Counted from the stretch's first letter, positions 1-34,445 are shown. The stretch: DNA of 64,000 nt from Tolypeutes matacus (GCA_026826555.1 JAKSZT010054565.1:5827245-5891244); one strand, 5' to 3'. Numbers and translations: made by a program. The notes: generated by a model from the sequence alone, not told the origin.

Positions 1-1392
1 TCATGGTGTATAATCCTTTTGATATGTTGTTGAATGCGATTAGGAAGTATTTTGTTGAGGATTTTAGCATCTAGGTTCATTAGAGAAATTGGTCTGTAAT
101 TTTCCTTTCTTGTGGTATCTTTATTTGGTTTTGGTATTAGGGTAATGTTGGCATCATAGAATGAGTTAGGCAATATTCCTTCTACTTCTATTTTTTTGGA
201 AGAGCTTAAGTTAGAATTGGTGTTAGCTCTTTCTGGAATGTTTGGTAGAACTCAGCTGTGAAGCCATCTGGTCCTGGACTCTTCTTAGTTGGGAGGTTTT
301 TGATGACTGAGTCTATCTCTTTAACTTGTAATTGGACTGTTGAGTTCATCTATTTCTTCTTTCATCAATGTAGGCTGTTTTTGGGTTTCTAGAAACTTGT
401 CCATTTCCTCTAAATTTTCATTCTTGTTGGCATATAATTTTTCAAAGTATCCTCTTATGATACTCTTTATTTTTGTGGGGTCAGTAGTGATATCACCTTG
501 GTCATTCCTTATTTTATGTATTTGCATCTGTTCTCTCTTTTCCTTTGTTAGTCTGGCTAAGGGTTTGTCAATTTTTTTTTATATTCTCGAAGAACCAACT
601 TTTGGTTTTGTTTATTGTTTCTAGTGCTTTCTTATTCTCTATTTCATTTAGTTCTGCTCTAATCTTTGTTATTTCCTTCTTTCTACTTCCTTTTGGTTTA
701 GTTTGTTGTTGTTTTTCCAGTTCCTCCAAGTGTGCAGTTAGGTCTTCAATTTTAGCTCTTTCTTCTTTTTTAATATATGAATTTATGGCTATGAACTTCC
801 CTCTCAGGACTGCTTTGGCTGCATCCCATAGGTTTTGATATGTTGTGTTGTAGTTTTCATTAGTTTCAAGGTAGTTACTGATATCTTTTGAGATTTCCTC
901 TTTGACCCACTGTTTGTCTAAGAGTGTGTTGTTTAACTTCTATATCCTTGTGCCTAACCTGTTTCTCTGGCCCTTAGTGATTTCCAAGTTCATTCCGTTG
1001 TGGTCAGAGAAATTACTTTGTATAATCTCAATCTTTCTGAATTCATTGAGTGTTGTTCTGTGGCCTAGCATGTGGTCTATTTTGGAGTATGTTCCATGTG
1101 CACTCGATAAGAATGTAAATCCCGCTGTAATTGGGTGTAGTGTTCTGTATATGTCTATTAAGTCCAGGTCTTCTAATGTATTGTTGAGTGCCTTTGTTTC
1201 TTTATTGATTCTCTGTCTAGATGTTCTGCATAATGATGATACTGGTGTGTTGAAGTCCTCTGCTATAATTGTAGAGGCATTTATTTCTCCTCTTAGTTTT
1301 TCCAGAGTTTGCTGCACGTATTTGGAGGCACCCCAATTAGGTGCGTAAATGTTGATGATTGTTCTCTCTTCTTGAGAGATTACTCCTTTTAC
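1..1392 (-). mobile_element. L1 LINE ORF2 fragment (endonuclease to reverse transcriptase)
   Basis: Read on the minus strand, this is a decayed L1 ORF2. Near 1390-1318 the translation resembles the middle of the apurinic-type endonuclease (ending around NIYAPNWGA). 1317-940 continues the endonuclease, with the NTPVSSL and YRTLHP blocks, the SSAHGTYSKIDH block and the catalytic-region SDHN. 527-321 gives the linker block [10 protein letters not shown] and [17 protein letters not shown]. Position 1 lies in the reverse transcriptase region ([18 protein letters not shown]). The first ~100 endonuclease residues are missing at the right end, and the left end leaves the window. Stops and frame breaks make it inactive. 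The segment is T-rich on the plus strand, as expected for an antisense L1. Confidence 0.93.
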
Positions 1393-1401
1393 TAACTTTT
1401 A

Positions 1402-1437
1402 CTGACTTTAAAACATACTACAAAGCTACAGTGATCA
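1402..1437 (+). mobile_element. short L1 ORF2 fragment in the opposite orientation
   Basis: About 35 bp reads as sense L1 on the plus strand. It contains ACATACTACAAAGCTACAGT, which matches a well-conserved stretch from the 3' half of L1 ORF2. It directly abuts the antisense L1 on its left and the SINE on its right. It may be the other half of an L1 inserted with 5' inversion, or an older fragment cut by the neighbouring insertions. Confidence 0.5.
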
Positions 1438-1619
1438 TTTGCTGTGTGTTTTTCTGTGTCTGCTTGTCTCCCTTTGTTCCATTGTCTTGCTGCGCCAGCT
1501 CACCCTGCTGCACGGACCGTCGGTCAGCTTGCCTTCACCAGGAGGCCCCAGGAATCAAACTTGGGCCCTCCCATATAGTAAATGGGAGCCCAACCACTTG
1601 AGCCACTTCTGCTTCCCTA
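1438..1619 (-). mobile_element. tRNA-derived SINE, xenarthran (DAS-like) type
   Basis: The right half matches the SINE copies at 44.4, 49.5 and 50.0 kb: AGGAGGCCCCAGGAA, a B-box-like segment, then CTCCCATATAGTAAATGGGA and a terminal GAGCCACTTCTGCTTCCC. The tRNA-like head reads on the minus strand. The left half (1440-1500) differs from the three younger copies and may represent an older subfamily. I see no clear target-site duplication. Confidence 0.75.
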
Positions 1620-2440
1620 GGGGCACTCTTCACTTCTCCTTCCTTTGAATCTGGGACCCTGAACCAGCAGGGATGCTGGTGATCGAAGGTCGGGGAGCTG
1701 CTTTAGCTTCCTGGGCCTCAGCCTCCGTCTGACTCCTACTGGCTTCTGTTGGTGGAGAGGGCCATTTTACACTCCCACTTCAAGTCCTCCAGGACTTCTT
1801 TCCCAAGGGCTTGGTCCTATAGGAGGCAGACTTAGGGCCTGTTCCCCTGTGTGCAAGGTGTTGCCTCTTTGTGCAGAACAAGGGAGCATGCAGGAGGGCA
1901 GTTTCCCCCGGCAGCCCTCCTTTCCCTTCCCTGTATGCATTGTGCCACTGTCAGGAGCTTCCAAGCAGTGGCTGGATCGATCACTCTTGTTCAGAGGGGC
2001 CTGGTTTGGGTGATGGGAAATGACCCCCAGCAGCTGGTCCCCTGGAGTGGTCTGGCATGACGTCAGCTCTATCACTGACACATCGTCTCCAATCAACCTG
2101 GTGTCCGGGAAGTGCCTTTTTCTTTTCAAGCACAGAGAGCCAGTATTTAACATGACATTAGGCAGCTGCAGTATTGAGTTAACTATAAAAAGAGATGATC
2201 CTTCTGGACAGAATCACTATCCACCAGACAAAGTGATTAAATTTACAGCTCGATTGGTGCTGATCAATATAAATGAAATGTGAAACAACTTAATGTATCC
2301 ACCAGAAACAGCAGTCCCTAGATTGCCTTCTCACAGGCATTCCAGCATGCCAACTCCATACTGGGGTTCTCTGCAGTCAGGTGGGATTGTTTACATGCAT
2401 TTTACTTTTCTCTTTCCCCTCAACTACATACAGGAGTACC
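1620..2440. other. intergenic, no gene or recognised repeat
   Basis: No coding exon is recognised. 2140-2290 is AT-rich and not an obvious repeat, so it could be a small conserved non-coding element, but nothing more can be said from sequence alone. Confidence 0.5.
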
Positions 2441-2444
2441 TTGC

Positions 2445-2825
2445 TGTATCAGTCAGGTGAGGTTGTGTTGTGCTGCAATAACAAGCAATCCCAAAGCTCG
2501 GTGGCTTAATACAGCCAAGATTTATTCCTCATCTTGCTATGTGTCCAATGCTGTCCAGCAGGGGGCAGTCTGCCCATCGTGGTTACTCAGGGGTCCAGGC
2601 AGGCAGAGTAGTTATTGCCTTGAATGTTGCTGGTTGTCAGTCAGAGGAAAAGAGTGCTTTGGAGGGTTTTGCACTAGCCATCAGAGGCCTTGGACTGGAG
2701 GTGATCATGTCCTTCCATTCACAACTCATTGGCCAGAGCTGGCGACATGACGCCAGGAAGCTCAGTCCTACCACGTGCCTGGTGGGCAGAGAGCTGGCAG
2801 TATTTGGGAAGCAATGCTGATGACA
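2445..2825. repeat. ancient interspersed repeat, family not assigned
   Basis: It contains the phrase GGTGGCTTAATACAGCCAAG followed by a TTTATT-rich stretch and a later CATTCACAACTCATTGGCCA block. This arrangement is common to an old, high-copy eutherian repeat (LTR- or DNA-transposon-like). It is decayed. It carries a good CTCF-type motif at 2555-2568. Confidence 0.5.
2555..2568 (+). promoter_or_regulatory. candidate CTCF binding site
   Basis: CCAGCAGGGGGCAG fits the core CTCF consensus CCASYAGRKGGCAS at every position. It sits about 1.5 kb beyond the VSTM2B stop codon, inside an old repeat. Occupancy is unknown. Confidence 0.5.
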
Positions 2826-3440
2826 ACTGCACTTGCTTATGCTAGATTTTAAACGAATCCATGGTCTGGCCAGTTAATGGGATCTTGTCATGGAATGAGA
2901 AATCATAGTCCCCAGTCTATGAGGGTCTGGCATGTCTGTTTCTTTCAGACATGTGTTTCACATACCCCAAACCCATCTTTTTCTGAGACCTCACAGCTAT
3001 GTCTAGATGCACAGATAAAGCAGATGTGGAATGTCACATCGTCTCTTCAAATTCCCTCCTCCAACTAGCAGTGAAGCCCATGGCAATAAATGCACCTCGA
3101 TATATAATTTCCAAGAGAACAAACACATTGCACAATTAGTTTAAACCAGGAAGGGGAGGTAGGATGCTTGATTTATGCCACACCTCTTCCCAGCGGCCTC
3201 CTTTCCTGCAGGACCAGGCCTAGGGGCTCCTCCCACTCTTGCTTCCATGAGGTCCCCTATCCCTAGAGGAAGCTGCAACAAGTGCTTCTGCCTGCTGGGT
3301 GTGGCCTCCGACAGGTGCCCAGGGCTGTCCTCCCTGCTGGGCCAAATCCAGCTACGGGTGCAGCTGGCATCAGAGAACAAAAGGCCCATGGCATCTGGGC
3401 TGCGCTGGGCACCAAGGTTTGAACATTTATACATGGCGGT
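2826..3440. other. intergenic, nothing recognised
   Basis: Single-copy-looking sequence of mixed composition with no recognised exon or repeat. It lies just beyond the likely end of the VSTM2B transcript. Confidence 0.45.
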
Positions 3441-4070
3441 AGCAATGTTATTTCAAAGTTGTTTTTTTATTCAACTGTTATCAGCAATATACAATACAGT
3501 TTATAAACAAGTGTCTGACCTTGTTTCCAATCTTTATTTAAAAATAAATATTATTGACAGTGAATTTTAATTATGATAAGGTGTGTCTTTTTTTAATCAA
3601 AATGTCTCAAAAGAAATAATTTACTTTAATAAAAAAAAGAAAGCCCCCAAAGAAAAAAGTAAATTAAAAAAAATCCTAAACACTATAATCTACTAAAAAT
3701 ATTTTGCTTCGTCAGAAAAGCTTTGACCCAACATTTTTACATGTTGTCCTAAAGATAACTGCTCAACAGTTCGTGCAAAATGAAGACTTGGAGGAGAAGT
3801 TTAGAAAAGAAAAATACATTGAAGTAGAGAAATCACTGACCCCATGCATACCGCATGGCTCAAGCTCCATCTTATTTGGAAACTAGATGCATTATTTTAG
3901 GTGTTCTACATTTGCGTAACTTCCCCCCAAAATATGATTTATTGATTTTCCATGTGGAATTTTTCATGCTTCTCTCAGTCTCTGTGTGTCCCTCTGGAGA
4001 ACGCGGTCCTGGCTGAGGTCTGGGTGGATTCCGGGCACACCTGCCCAGGTGTGTGGGGCCAGGGAGCCTG
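3441..4070 (-). other. VSTM2B: probable VSTM2B 3' UTR
   Basis: This follows the VSTM2B stop codon on the minus strand. It is AT-rich and repeat-free, unlike its flanks. Minus-strand AATAAA hexamers lie at 3943-3938 (about 130 nt after the stop), 3538-3533 and 3471-3466, so both short and longer 3' ends are possible. The left boundary is only an estimate based on the last hexamer. Confidence 0.5.
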
Positions 4071-27342
<23,272 letters not shown>

Positions 27343-28700
27343 CTCCCGCAGGGGCGCGGCGGCGGCGGGGACCCGGGCGCGGAGAGGCGGCGGCGGCGGC
27401 GGCAGCGTGGCTCGGCTCCGGCGCGGGCTGGGGCTAGGACGCCTCCGAGCCTGCCATGGCCCCGCGCGGCGCCCCCTCCCCCGGCCCCGGCGGCCGCCAA
27501 TCAATCCCGCTCCCTCTCCTCCTTGCCCGGTGCGGCTCCGGCGGGGGGCGCTGCGCGGGGGGCGCAAAAGGCGAGGTCCCACCGGGAGGCTCCTGGCTAT
27601 CTGTCCGTGCCTTCCTCTGTCCGGCCGTCCACAGGACGTGCAGGATCTGCGGTTCAGTCTCTGCCCGGCGGGCTGGGCAGGGGCCTGGCCGCGCGGAGAC
27701 CCATCCCTGACCGAGGGAGTACGCGCCTCGGAGCCACAAGCTTCTGCTTCCTGGTCTCCTGGTTTGGCTCCCGGCTGCCACCTCCTCCGGCGCCCACCGA
27801 GCTCGCCCGCAGCCGCCCCCGCGGGTCCCCCCGCGGCTCTCTCCGCAAGGCGAGTGGGCGCTTAGCCGCGGCACGCAGATCTGGCGTCCGATCCAGTGCA
27901 GAGCGGGGAGAGCCGGTCGAGGCGGTCCGGGGGACCCAGAGCCGGAGAGAAGCGGGGAAAGGGGGAGGTGAGGGGACAGGGTGGGAGCGGTCAGCGGCTG
28001 GCGCCGAGCCGCCTCCACCGCTGCATCACACCCGCCCTCTTGTCCCTGGCCTCAGCCAGCACCGCCCCCGCCCCGGTTCGTCTCCCCTCCACCCCGCGGG
28101 GGTCGCTTGGAGGGACTACAGCCTCCCTTGTTGGAGAGCAGCCCCGCCCCGCTCCGCTCTCGCTTTGACGTGGGGGTCCTCCCACCCAAACTCTCCCCAG
28201 CTTCCTCCCAGTCTCCTTTGCCAGAGACAGCCGCTCATCCCAGCTCCCCGCATGTCCCGAGGCCCTCTCCGCAGCCCCCCTCCTTCAACTCCTTACCAGG
28301 GCTTGGGCAGCGAGCCGCACCGCCTTTTGGCCCAGGCCGAGGCCATGGCGGGTGGGTGGGCTCTTGGGGTTCGGGAGAGGGGCGGTGCGTTGGGCCCGGC
28401 CAGGGCCGAGGCCGGGTGACGGCGGCGCCGCCGGGACTCTGCAGTGTGCGAGCTAGAAGTGAGCGCAGAGCGCGGGGAGAGCAGGTGCCTGTGGCGCGGA
28501 GAGCGCACGAGCAAGCCACAGAGCAGCGGCCGTGAGTGACGGCGGGGGCGGCGGGGGTGGGGTGGGGTGGGGAGCACCGGGCACGACTCAGGGCCCGGGA
28601 GGTTTCCGGGCGGGTGTGGGGGGGCGGGGTTCCTGCCCCTCGATCGTCGGCCCCTGAGTACCTACGCGCTGTTCGCCGGCCTCAGCCCCCACCTGACCCG

Positions 28701-29880
28701 GTGCTAGCGGGATCCCTAGGGAGCGGGAGGCAGGGGTCGGGTCTGCAGCCGTGTTCCGGAGCCCATCCCCCGCCCCGCAGCCCTGCAGCCCTGCAGCGGG
28801 TACCCCTCCCAGCCTTCAGCCTAGCCAGCCTCCTTCCCAGCCATCAGAGACAGTGCGCTTCTGTCCCCGAAGGGAATGTGGGGCGGGCAAATGGTCCGGA
28901 CCCGGCCTACAATCGTAGCGGCCGGTCCCACAGCTCGGCTTGGATTGTCCATCTTCCTTCCCTTCTCCACGCGATCCCCAGACAGTGGAATTCTGTATCT
29001 CTGGCCAAGACTCACCGCATGCCCCTACCCCTCAGCTCTCACCTGAGATTGGGGTGAGGGGATCCTAGCAGATTCACATGTCTGCGTTCCCTCCTCCACC
29101 TGCCTCCAGGGGCACCACCCGAGGGTTCCCCATGAGTCAAGGAGAAGGAAACCTAGAGGGAAAACACTTTCCTGTAGGAGGCCTCATCCAGGCTGCCTGC
29201 AGCACAGCCTCCCAGGGAAAGCAACACACAGGCCCTTTCCAAGCTTTTCTGGAACCAGCGAGGTGCCCCTGAGCATCACTATTCTTCCATCCAGTGTCTG
29301 GATTCCAATTTCCTCTTCCATGGCAAAGGAATTCCCAGCCCCCCAGGCCCCATTGTTGCTCAGATATGGGGCCTCATTGGACCAGGTCTCTGGCTAGGGC
29401 CAGGAGAGATGTGGGGAGCCTCCCTCCTCATCCTGGAGTTCCCTTCCAGGGGCCCCAAGGGGGACAGGTGACAGCTACCTTCTGTCATTTCATCTTCACA
29501 GGGGGTTGGGAGCCTTCCCTTAGAAATGGCTTTGGGTCTTCGGCCCATGAGTGTACAACCCTGTAGGGCTCTTGCTGTCCTCAGCATTGGAAGGGAGAGG
29601 GCAGGCTTGCACCATGCCACACAAATCTAGGACCCTGGTGATATTCTAGAAAAGCAGATTCAGGGACTGACTTCAAGCAGAGTTCTGATGGACAGAGTAG
29701 CCCACTGCAAGGGGGCCTGCCTAGAGAGGCAAGGATCTCCTGACACCAGATCTCAGCCCTTCTCAGGGATGCCCAAGGGGAGAATGCCTGCAGCCAGAGG
29801 AGTTACACCTTGGCTGCCTTTAAGGTATGCAAATCTTCTAAACCTGGACAGTCTTGTGGGGTAAGAGGTTTCTTGTTCAC
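28701..29880. other. upstream flank, nothing recognised
   Basis: GC content falls from the island edge outwards. No exon or repeat is recognised. Confidence 0.4.
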
Positions 29881-29894
29881 TGCATGAATTCATC

Positions 29895-29985
29895 TTGCTA
29901 TTAATAAGAATAATAGCTATACTTTATCAAATGCTTTTCAGGTACCAGGTGCTGGCTACCCACCCTCTATGCATCAGTTCTCAAC
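29895..29985 (-). repeat. MIR-like fragment
   Basis: AATAATAGCTATACTTTATC, AAATGCTTTTCAGGTACCAG, GTGCTGGCTACCCACCCTCT: reverse MIR 3' end, weak. Confidence 0.45.
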
Positions 29986-29999
29986 ATGACAACCAAGTG

Positions 30000-30598
30000 A
30001 TTCTTCTTAAACATAAATCAGTTCATTCTCTCTGAGTTCCATACCCTGCAGTGGCTCCCATTTCATTCAGCATAAAAGTCAGTGACCCTGCAAGGGCTAA
30101 CAAGGTCAAATGGCCTGTCTTCCCCTTCCCCCCACCTCTCTGCCCTGGCTCAGGCTCCTCTAGCCAGACGGTCCTCCCTCCTGTAACACACCGTGAGTGC
30201 TCCCACCCCGGGGCCTTTGCACCAGCTGTTCCAGCTGGCTGTGATGCTCTTCCCCCAGATACCTGCTTGGCTAATTCCCTCATGTTCTCCAGGTCTTTGA
30301 TGAGAAGTTTCTTTCTCAAGGAGACCTACCCAGACCATCATATTTAATTCTCCAATCTGCACTCCTCCCCTCTCCCCCAGCACTCTTGATCCCTTGTCTT
30401 ACCCTCCTTTTCTTTTTTCCTTAGCATTTACTGCCTTCTAACATACAGTACAATATCCTTATTTATTGTGTTTCTCGTTCATGGTCTGCAAACTCCACAT
30501 AGGCAGGAATCTTTGTTTGTTCACTGATGTATCTCCAGCACCTAGAATGGGGCCTGGTACCAAGTAGGACCTCAATAAATATTTGTGGAGTGAATCAG
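30000..30598 (+). mobile_element. LINE L2 3' fragment
   Basis: Clear L2 order: CCCTGCAGTGGCTCCCATTT, GGGGCCTTTGCACCAGCTGT, GATGCTCTTCCCCCAGATAC, TTCACTGATGTATCTCCAGC, CACCTAGAATGGGGCCTGGT and the terminal CTCAATAAATATTTGTGGAG. Non-functional. Confidence 0.85.
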
Positions 30599-30599
30599 T

Positions 30600-30725
30600 G
30601 AGCTCATTTAATCCTTGTGACACCCCATTTTATACAGGCAGCTGAAGCTCAGAGAGGCTGAGAAAGTGGCCCAAGGTCACTCAGCTACTAAGTGGCTTGA
30701 TGAGGCTTCAGCCCAGGTCTGCCTG
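30600..30725 (-). repeat. MIR SINE remnant
   Basis: CACCCCATTTTATACAGGCA, GCTGAAGCTCAGAGAGGCTG, GCCCAAGGTCACTCAGCTAC: MIR core in reverse, directly abutting the L2. Confidence 0.8.
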
Positions 30726-31785
30726 ATCCTGGTGTTCTAATTCTTAACCCAAACACCCACCTCTTCCCCACTCCAGATGAGGCTCTTGTCCTGGCACCTG
30801 GAACTGGTGTGGCGAGTGAGGCCTCTCTGCCAGGGGCAGCCTGAGCTAGCCTTGTCGTCTCTTTCCTGCCTGTGCAACTGGCCTGCAGCATCTCTGCTTG
30901 TTCCTCTGCTCCCTCTCGTAGACTTGAAGGCTGGGCCTCTCTTCTTTGTGCCTTCTACTCCCAGCTGCGCCTGGCCATAGTTAGGGCTCAGTAAAATGTT
31001 GGAACCAGAAGCACTGTTAGGGTCTTTGGGGAAAGCCACTTTACCTTGCCCTTGCTGGGGGTCTCCCAGTGGGCAGGGCAGGGACTTGCACATCTCCCAC
31101 TGAGTCCCTCGGCCAGTTGGAGGCTCCGTGAGCCGAAACCAGGCTACAGCCCCTGCTGGCTGGTGGTTGGGTGGTTCCTAGGCCATCCCCTTCCCTTCTT
31201 GCTGTATGGCTGTGGGATGTGTCTCTCAGTTGGAGGCTCTAAAGGAGTCTGCCAGGAAGCCTGTGGGTTGCTTCTCCCCAAGGGAAGCTCCTGTCTGAGG
31301 CCACAGCCTCTCAGCCCTACCAACGGTGGGTGTCCCTTGTCCTGTTTCGAGTGAATCTTGGCTTCCTCCCTGGTGGCTTGTGAGAGCATTGCAGACTTGT
31401 TTTGTCTTGGGTCCTGATTGCTCATCAACCTGGAGGGCCAGACACCCTTTGAGTTAAAAGCTTTCTCCCACCCTCTCTCCATACGCCCCTCCTGCACATG
31501 CTCTGAAATGCCTGAGGGCTCGCTGTGCAGGGACCTGGAGGAGAGCCCTTCTGTAAAGCGACCCGGCTCACCTAGATGGCTGGGCCTGTGAGCTGGCTTC
31601 TGCCAGGGCCAGACTGCCCACTGCCGCCCTTGCCCCTCACTCATGCTGTGGTTATGGCCTTAGAGAATGCAGCTCTTGTCGATACCTTTTTGTGGATGAA
31701 CTTGCCGGACTCCCAGAGGCATTTGAAAAGTGCTATTTGAAAAGACATCCCAGCCTCTTGCAAGAGCACCCTTAAATTACAGCTC
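30726..31785. other. intergenic, nothing recognised
   Basis: No exon or confident repeat. Confidence 0.4.
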
Positions 31786-31789
31786 TCAG

Positions 31790-32095
31790 TGAAGGTTCTT
31801 CCTGGAACTCACTTTCGCAGTTTATTTATTTTAATGTTCAAGTACTCTTTGAGTTTAAGTTTCAATATTCTCATCTCAGCTGCCCTTTCCTGTCCTCTCC
31901 GGCCCACGTACAGCAACATTGATTTTGGGTAATGTATTTTGATTTTAAGATGCAGCCCGTCCATAAACTTCCCCATCAATAAGCCTGGTACACTCTGTGT
32001 ACCCAGCAGCTTGAAGGGAAATATCAGATTTATGGGGACTTTTATTTTTGGCAAATCTAGTCATTCATTTGCCATCACTGTCAGAAGATAAAGGC
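31790..32095. other. AT-rich repeat-free block, possible conserved element
   Basis: Contains CAGTTTATTTATTTTAATGT, GTAATGTATTTTGATTTTAA and GACTTTTATTTTTGGCAAAT. FOX-, HOX- and NFI-like words are frequent. Conservation not testable here. Confidence 0.3.
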
Positions 32096-32099
32096 CTAA

Positions 32100-32685
32100 A
32101 GTCTGGCCCCAGGGTGACTTATCCAAGGGCAAGAGTCAGCTGCTCCAGGTCAGAGAGAGACAAGAGGCTTGGCCTTCTCTGTGCCCAGCTAGGGATTGAT
32201 GGGGAAGAGAATGCCCCTAAGACCTGGGGGAGGGCAAGTGGAATGACTCACACCTTGGATTCCTGTTACTCTCTTCTGCCCACTTCCTCGCCAAGCCTGG
32301 AGTCTGGATGGCCAAGTTCCTGGAGGAGGACAGCGAGGCTCCAGCTCTTGCATGGTACAGAGACAAGAGAGGGTCTCTGTTCTCGTCAGGCCTCTGATGA
32401 CCATCAGCGAAGTGGGCCTGCCCCTACCTGTTGTGTCGGCAGCAAAGCAGGCCTGGCTGACTATCCACTTGTTCTCGGCCAGGCCCCAGGATCTGACCCT
32501 GCCATGGCTGTGTCAGTGACTCCCTGCTGGGTTGGTGGGACAAGCCACATTCCAGAGCCTGGGGCTGTTTGCATGTCAGAGACAGGATTGATTGGGCTTT
32601 GAGGTGGAGTGTCAAGATGAGACAGGGGAGGAAGGGGGAGTCCTGAAGATCACCTCCAGTGGCCAGCGTGTCTGAGAACCAGGCC
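32100..32685. other. intergenic, nothing recognised
   Basis: No exon or confident repeat. Confidence 0.4.
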
Positions 32686-32689
32686 ATTC

Positions 32690-32825
32690 AGTGATCCAAC
32701 ACATATGTATCAAGCATGACTTTAGGGCATATTCTGTGCTCAGCACTAGGGATCCTGAGTGTACAAGACAGACAAGGTTCTGTCCCCCAGGAGCCTGCAT
32801 TCAAGGGCAAGGGGAGGTAGAGATG
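32690..32825. repeat. ancient interspersed repeat, family not assigned
   Basis: AACACATATGTATCAAGCAT, TGTGCTCAGCACTAGGGATC, GACAAGGTTCTGTCCCCCAG: the phrase order of an abundant old repeat also seen at 39.2, 41.9 and 46.6 kb. Confidence 0.5.
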
Positions 32826-33800
32826 GACATGCAAAGAGGAAATTAAAAAAAAAAAACATTGATTATTTGATCACTAATCAAATCAAATGATCACTGATCG
32901 TTTCAGCCAGGGATGTGTAACATGCACTGCACACAGCCACACACTTAGTAGGAATTCTGGTAGTGGAATTTGGCCCACAGAGCCAAAAAGTGTGCCAACA
33001 TTCCACATGAGAACTGCCTATGCCAGGGAGTGTAGGCAGAAAAGCTGGGGACATGTGTGGGACAAATAGAAGTGTCCAGTGTGACAGGATCACAGGCAGG
33101 ATTTGAGGGACAGGACTAGGAAAACAGTTTGAAGTCAGAGCCTAGAGGGCCCAGATGCCAGGCCAGGTGGGGGGTTGGGACCCTGAAGGGGACAAGGCGT
33201 TTGGCCCTGATGGCAGCATGAGGGAGGGGTGGGCTGCGCAGCATGAGCAGGGGCCTGGCAGCCCTGCTGGGGCCCGAGGGTCAGAAGCTGAGAGCAGGGG
33301 TGAGGTGGCTGCCAGGGACCCCTTCCTCCTTTGGGCACCCCTCTGAGAGAGGCTGTTGGATGCTTCCTTACCTCTCCCTTTACTCTTCCTTCCCTTGGCA
33401 CTACAGAACTGGCCTTGCAAACAGCAGCTCACCAAGCATGATGAAGATATGGGGGTTCGAGGGAGAGGCCAAAGGGCCCTACCCCACCCTTCCTGGTTCC
33501 TTGACCTCCCCTGAGTGGCTTGGGGGTCTCTGTGTTTGGTTGGGCAAGTCCCTGAGCCTCAGCTTTCCCAACTGCAATGTGAAATGTTAATTTCTGCCCT
33601 ACCTCCTCTCTCACCCCAATTGCCCATGGAGACGCCTAAGGTACCCGGCCGGGGTTGGGTAGGCCGCTGGGTCTCAGATGCCACCTCTGATAAGTGTCAT
33701 CAAAGCAGGGTTCTGTCTCCAGGGCTGCCTCTTGAGCTGTCTGTGGCACAATGGACAGTTCAATAAAAAGTAAAGCCGAACCAAACCACCCAGGGAGGCA
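32826..33800. other. intergenic, nothing recognised
   Basis: No exon or confident repeat. 33540-33600 has a weak MIR-like phrase (CCTGAGCCTCAGCTTTCCCA). Confidence 0.4.
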
Positions 33801-33804
33801 ACAG

Positions 33805-34015
33805 AATGGTGTGGTGCCCAGGGCTCTGGGGTCAGCTTGACTTTGGTTCAGATCCTGGTCCTGTCTCGGCCTCTCGGAACCTCACTTTTCTTATCTGTAC
33901 AAGGGGTGTAATAGCAGTGCTGACCACAGAGGGTAAGTGGAAGGACTGATTGCGATAAAGTATTTAAAGTAGATCACACAGCACCTGGGGTGTAGTATCA
34001 ATTACAGCAGCTTTC
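33805..34015 (+). repeat. near-full-length MIR SINE
   Basis: Ordered MIR match: AGAATGGTGTGGTGCCCAGG, GCTCTGGGGTCAGCTTGACT, TCTTATCTGTACAAGGGGTG, then GATCACACAGCACCTGGGGT. Decayed. Confidence 0.75.
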
Positions 34016-34169
34016 CACACTTTAAAGCACACCCCTTGGTCGCTTTGACGTGAGGGTATGGGAGGGTGTTTTCTGGGCATTGCCTGGTAGCCCTTGAGCC
34101 TGGCTGGGGAGGGGCAGCGCCTGGGGGAAGTGACTAGAGGAGCTGAGCATCCACTAATGGATTTCACTG

Positions 34170-34445
34170 CTGCCTATGTGTGTATGTTAATTTATTTAAT
34201 CATTTGCCAAAGTAAATCTTACAGACCCATAGAGAGTTTATTTTTTTATTTGTAATATTCTCAATACACTTGGGGTTTTATTTCCCACTAGATCTATTAG
34301 TTTAATTTAGTAGAGGACAGAGTGTATACTTAACCAAAAATTGCTTTGACATTATGGAGAATTAAGAGGCTGGGGCCAGATGGATCTGAGCAGATCGATT
34401 TGTTTGAGATAAAACTCCGTTATTTCCTGTGCGCTTTGTTCACCT
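34170..34445. other. AT-rich repeat-free block, possible conserved element
   Basis: Contains TTAATTTATTTAATCATTTG, TAGTTTAATTTAGTAGAGGA and GATCGATTTGTTTGAGATAA. Homeodomain-like words cluster in a stretch that matches no repeat I know. Confidence 0.35.

Noticed and set aside
340..1348. Plus-strand open frames over the left L1
   Set aside because: Antisense shadows of L1 ORF2.
1438..1619. Possible tRNA gene
   Set aside because: The A- and B-box-bearing segments here and at 12.3, 44.4, 49.5 and 50.0 kb are SINE heads. They lack a foldable acceptor stem and have SINE tails and target-site duplications.
27434..28018. Minus-strand 194-codon frame upstream of the VSTM2B ATG
   Set aside because: GC-driven open frame in the 5' region, with no similarity to known protein and no good splice link to exon 2.
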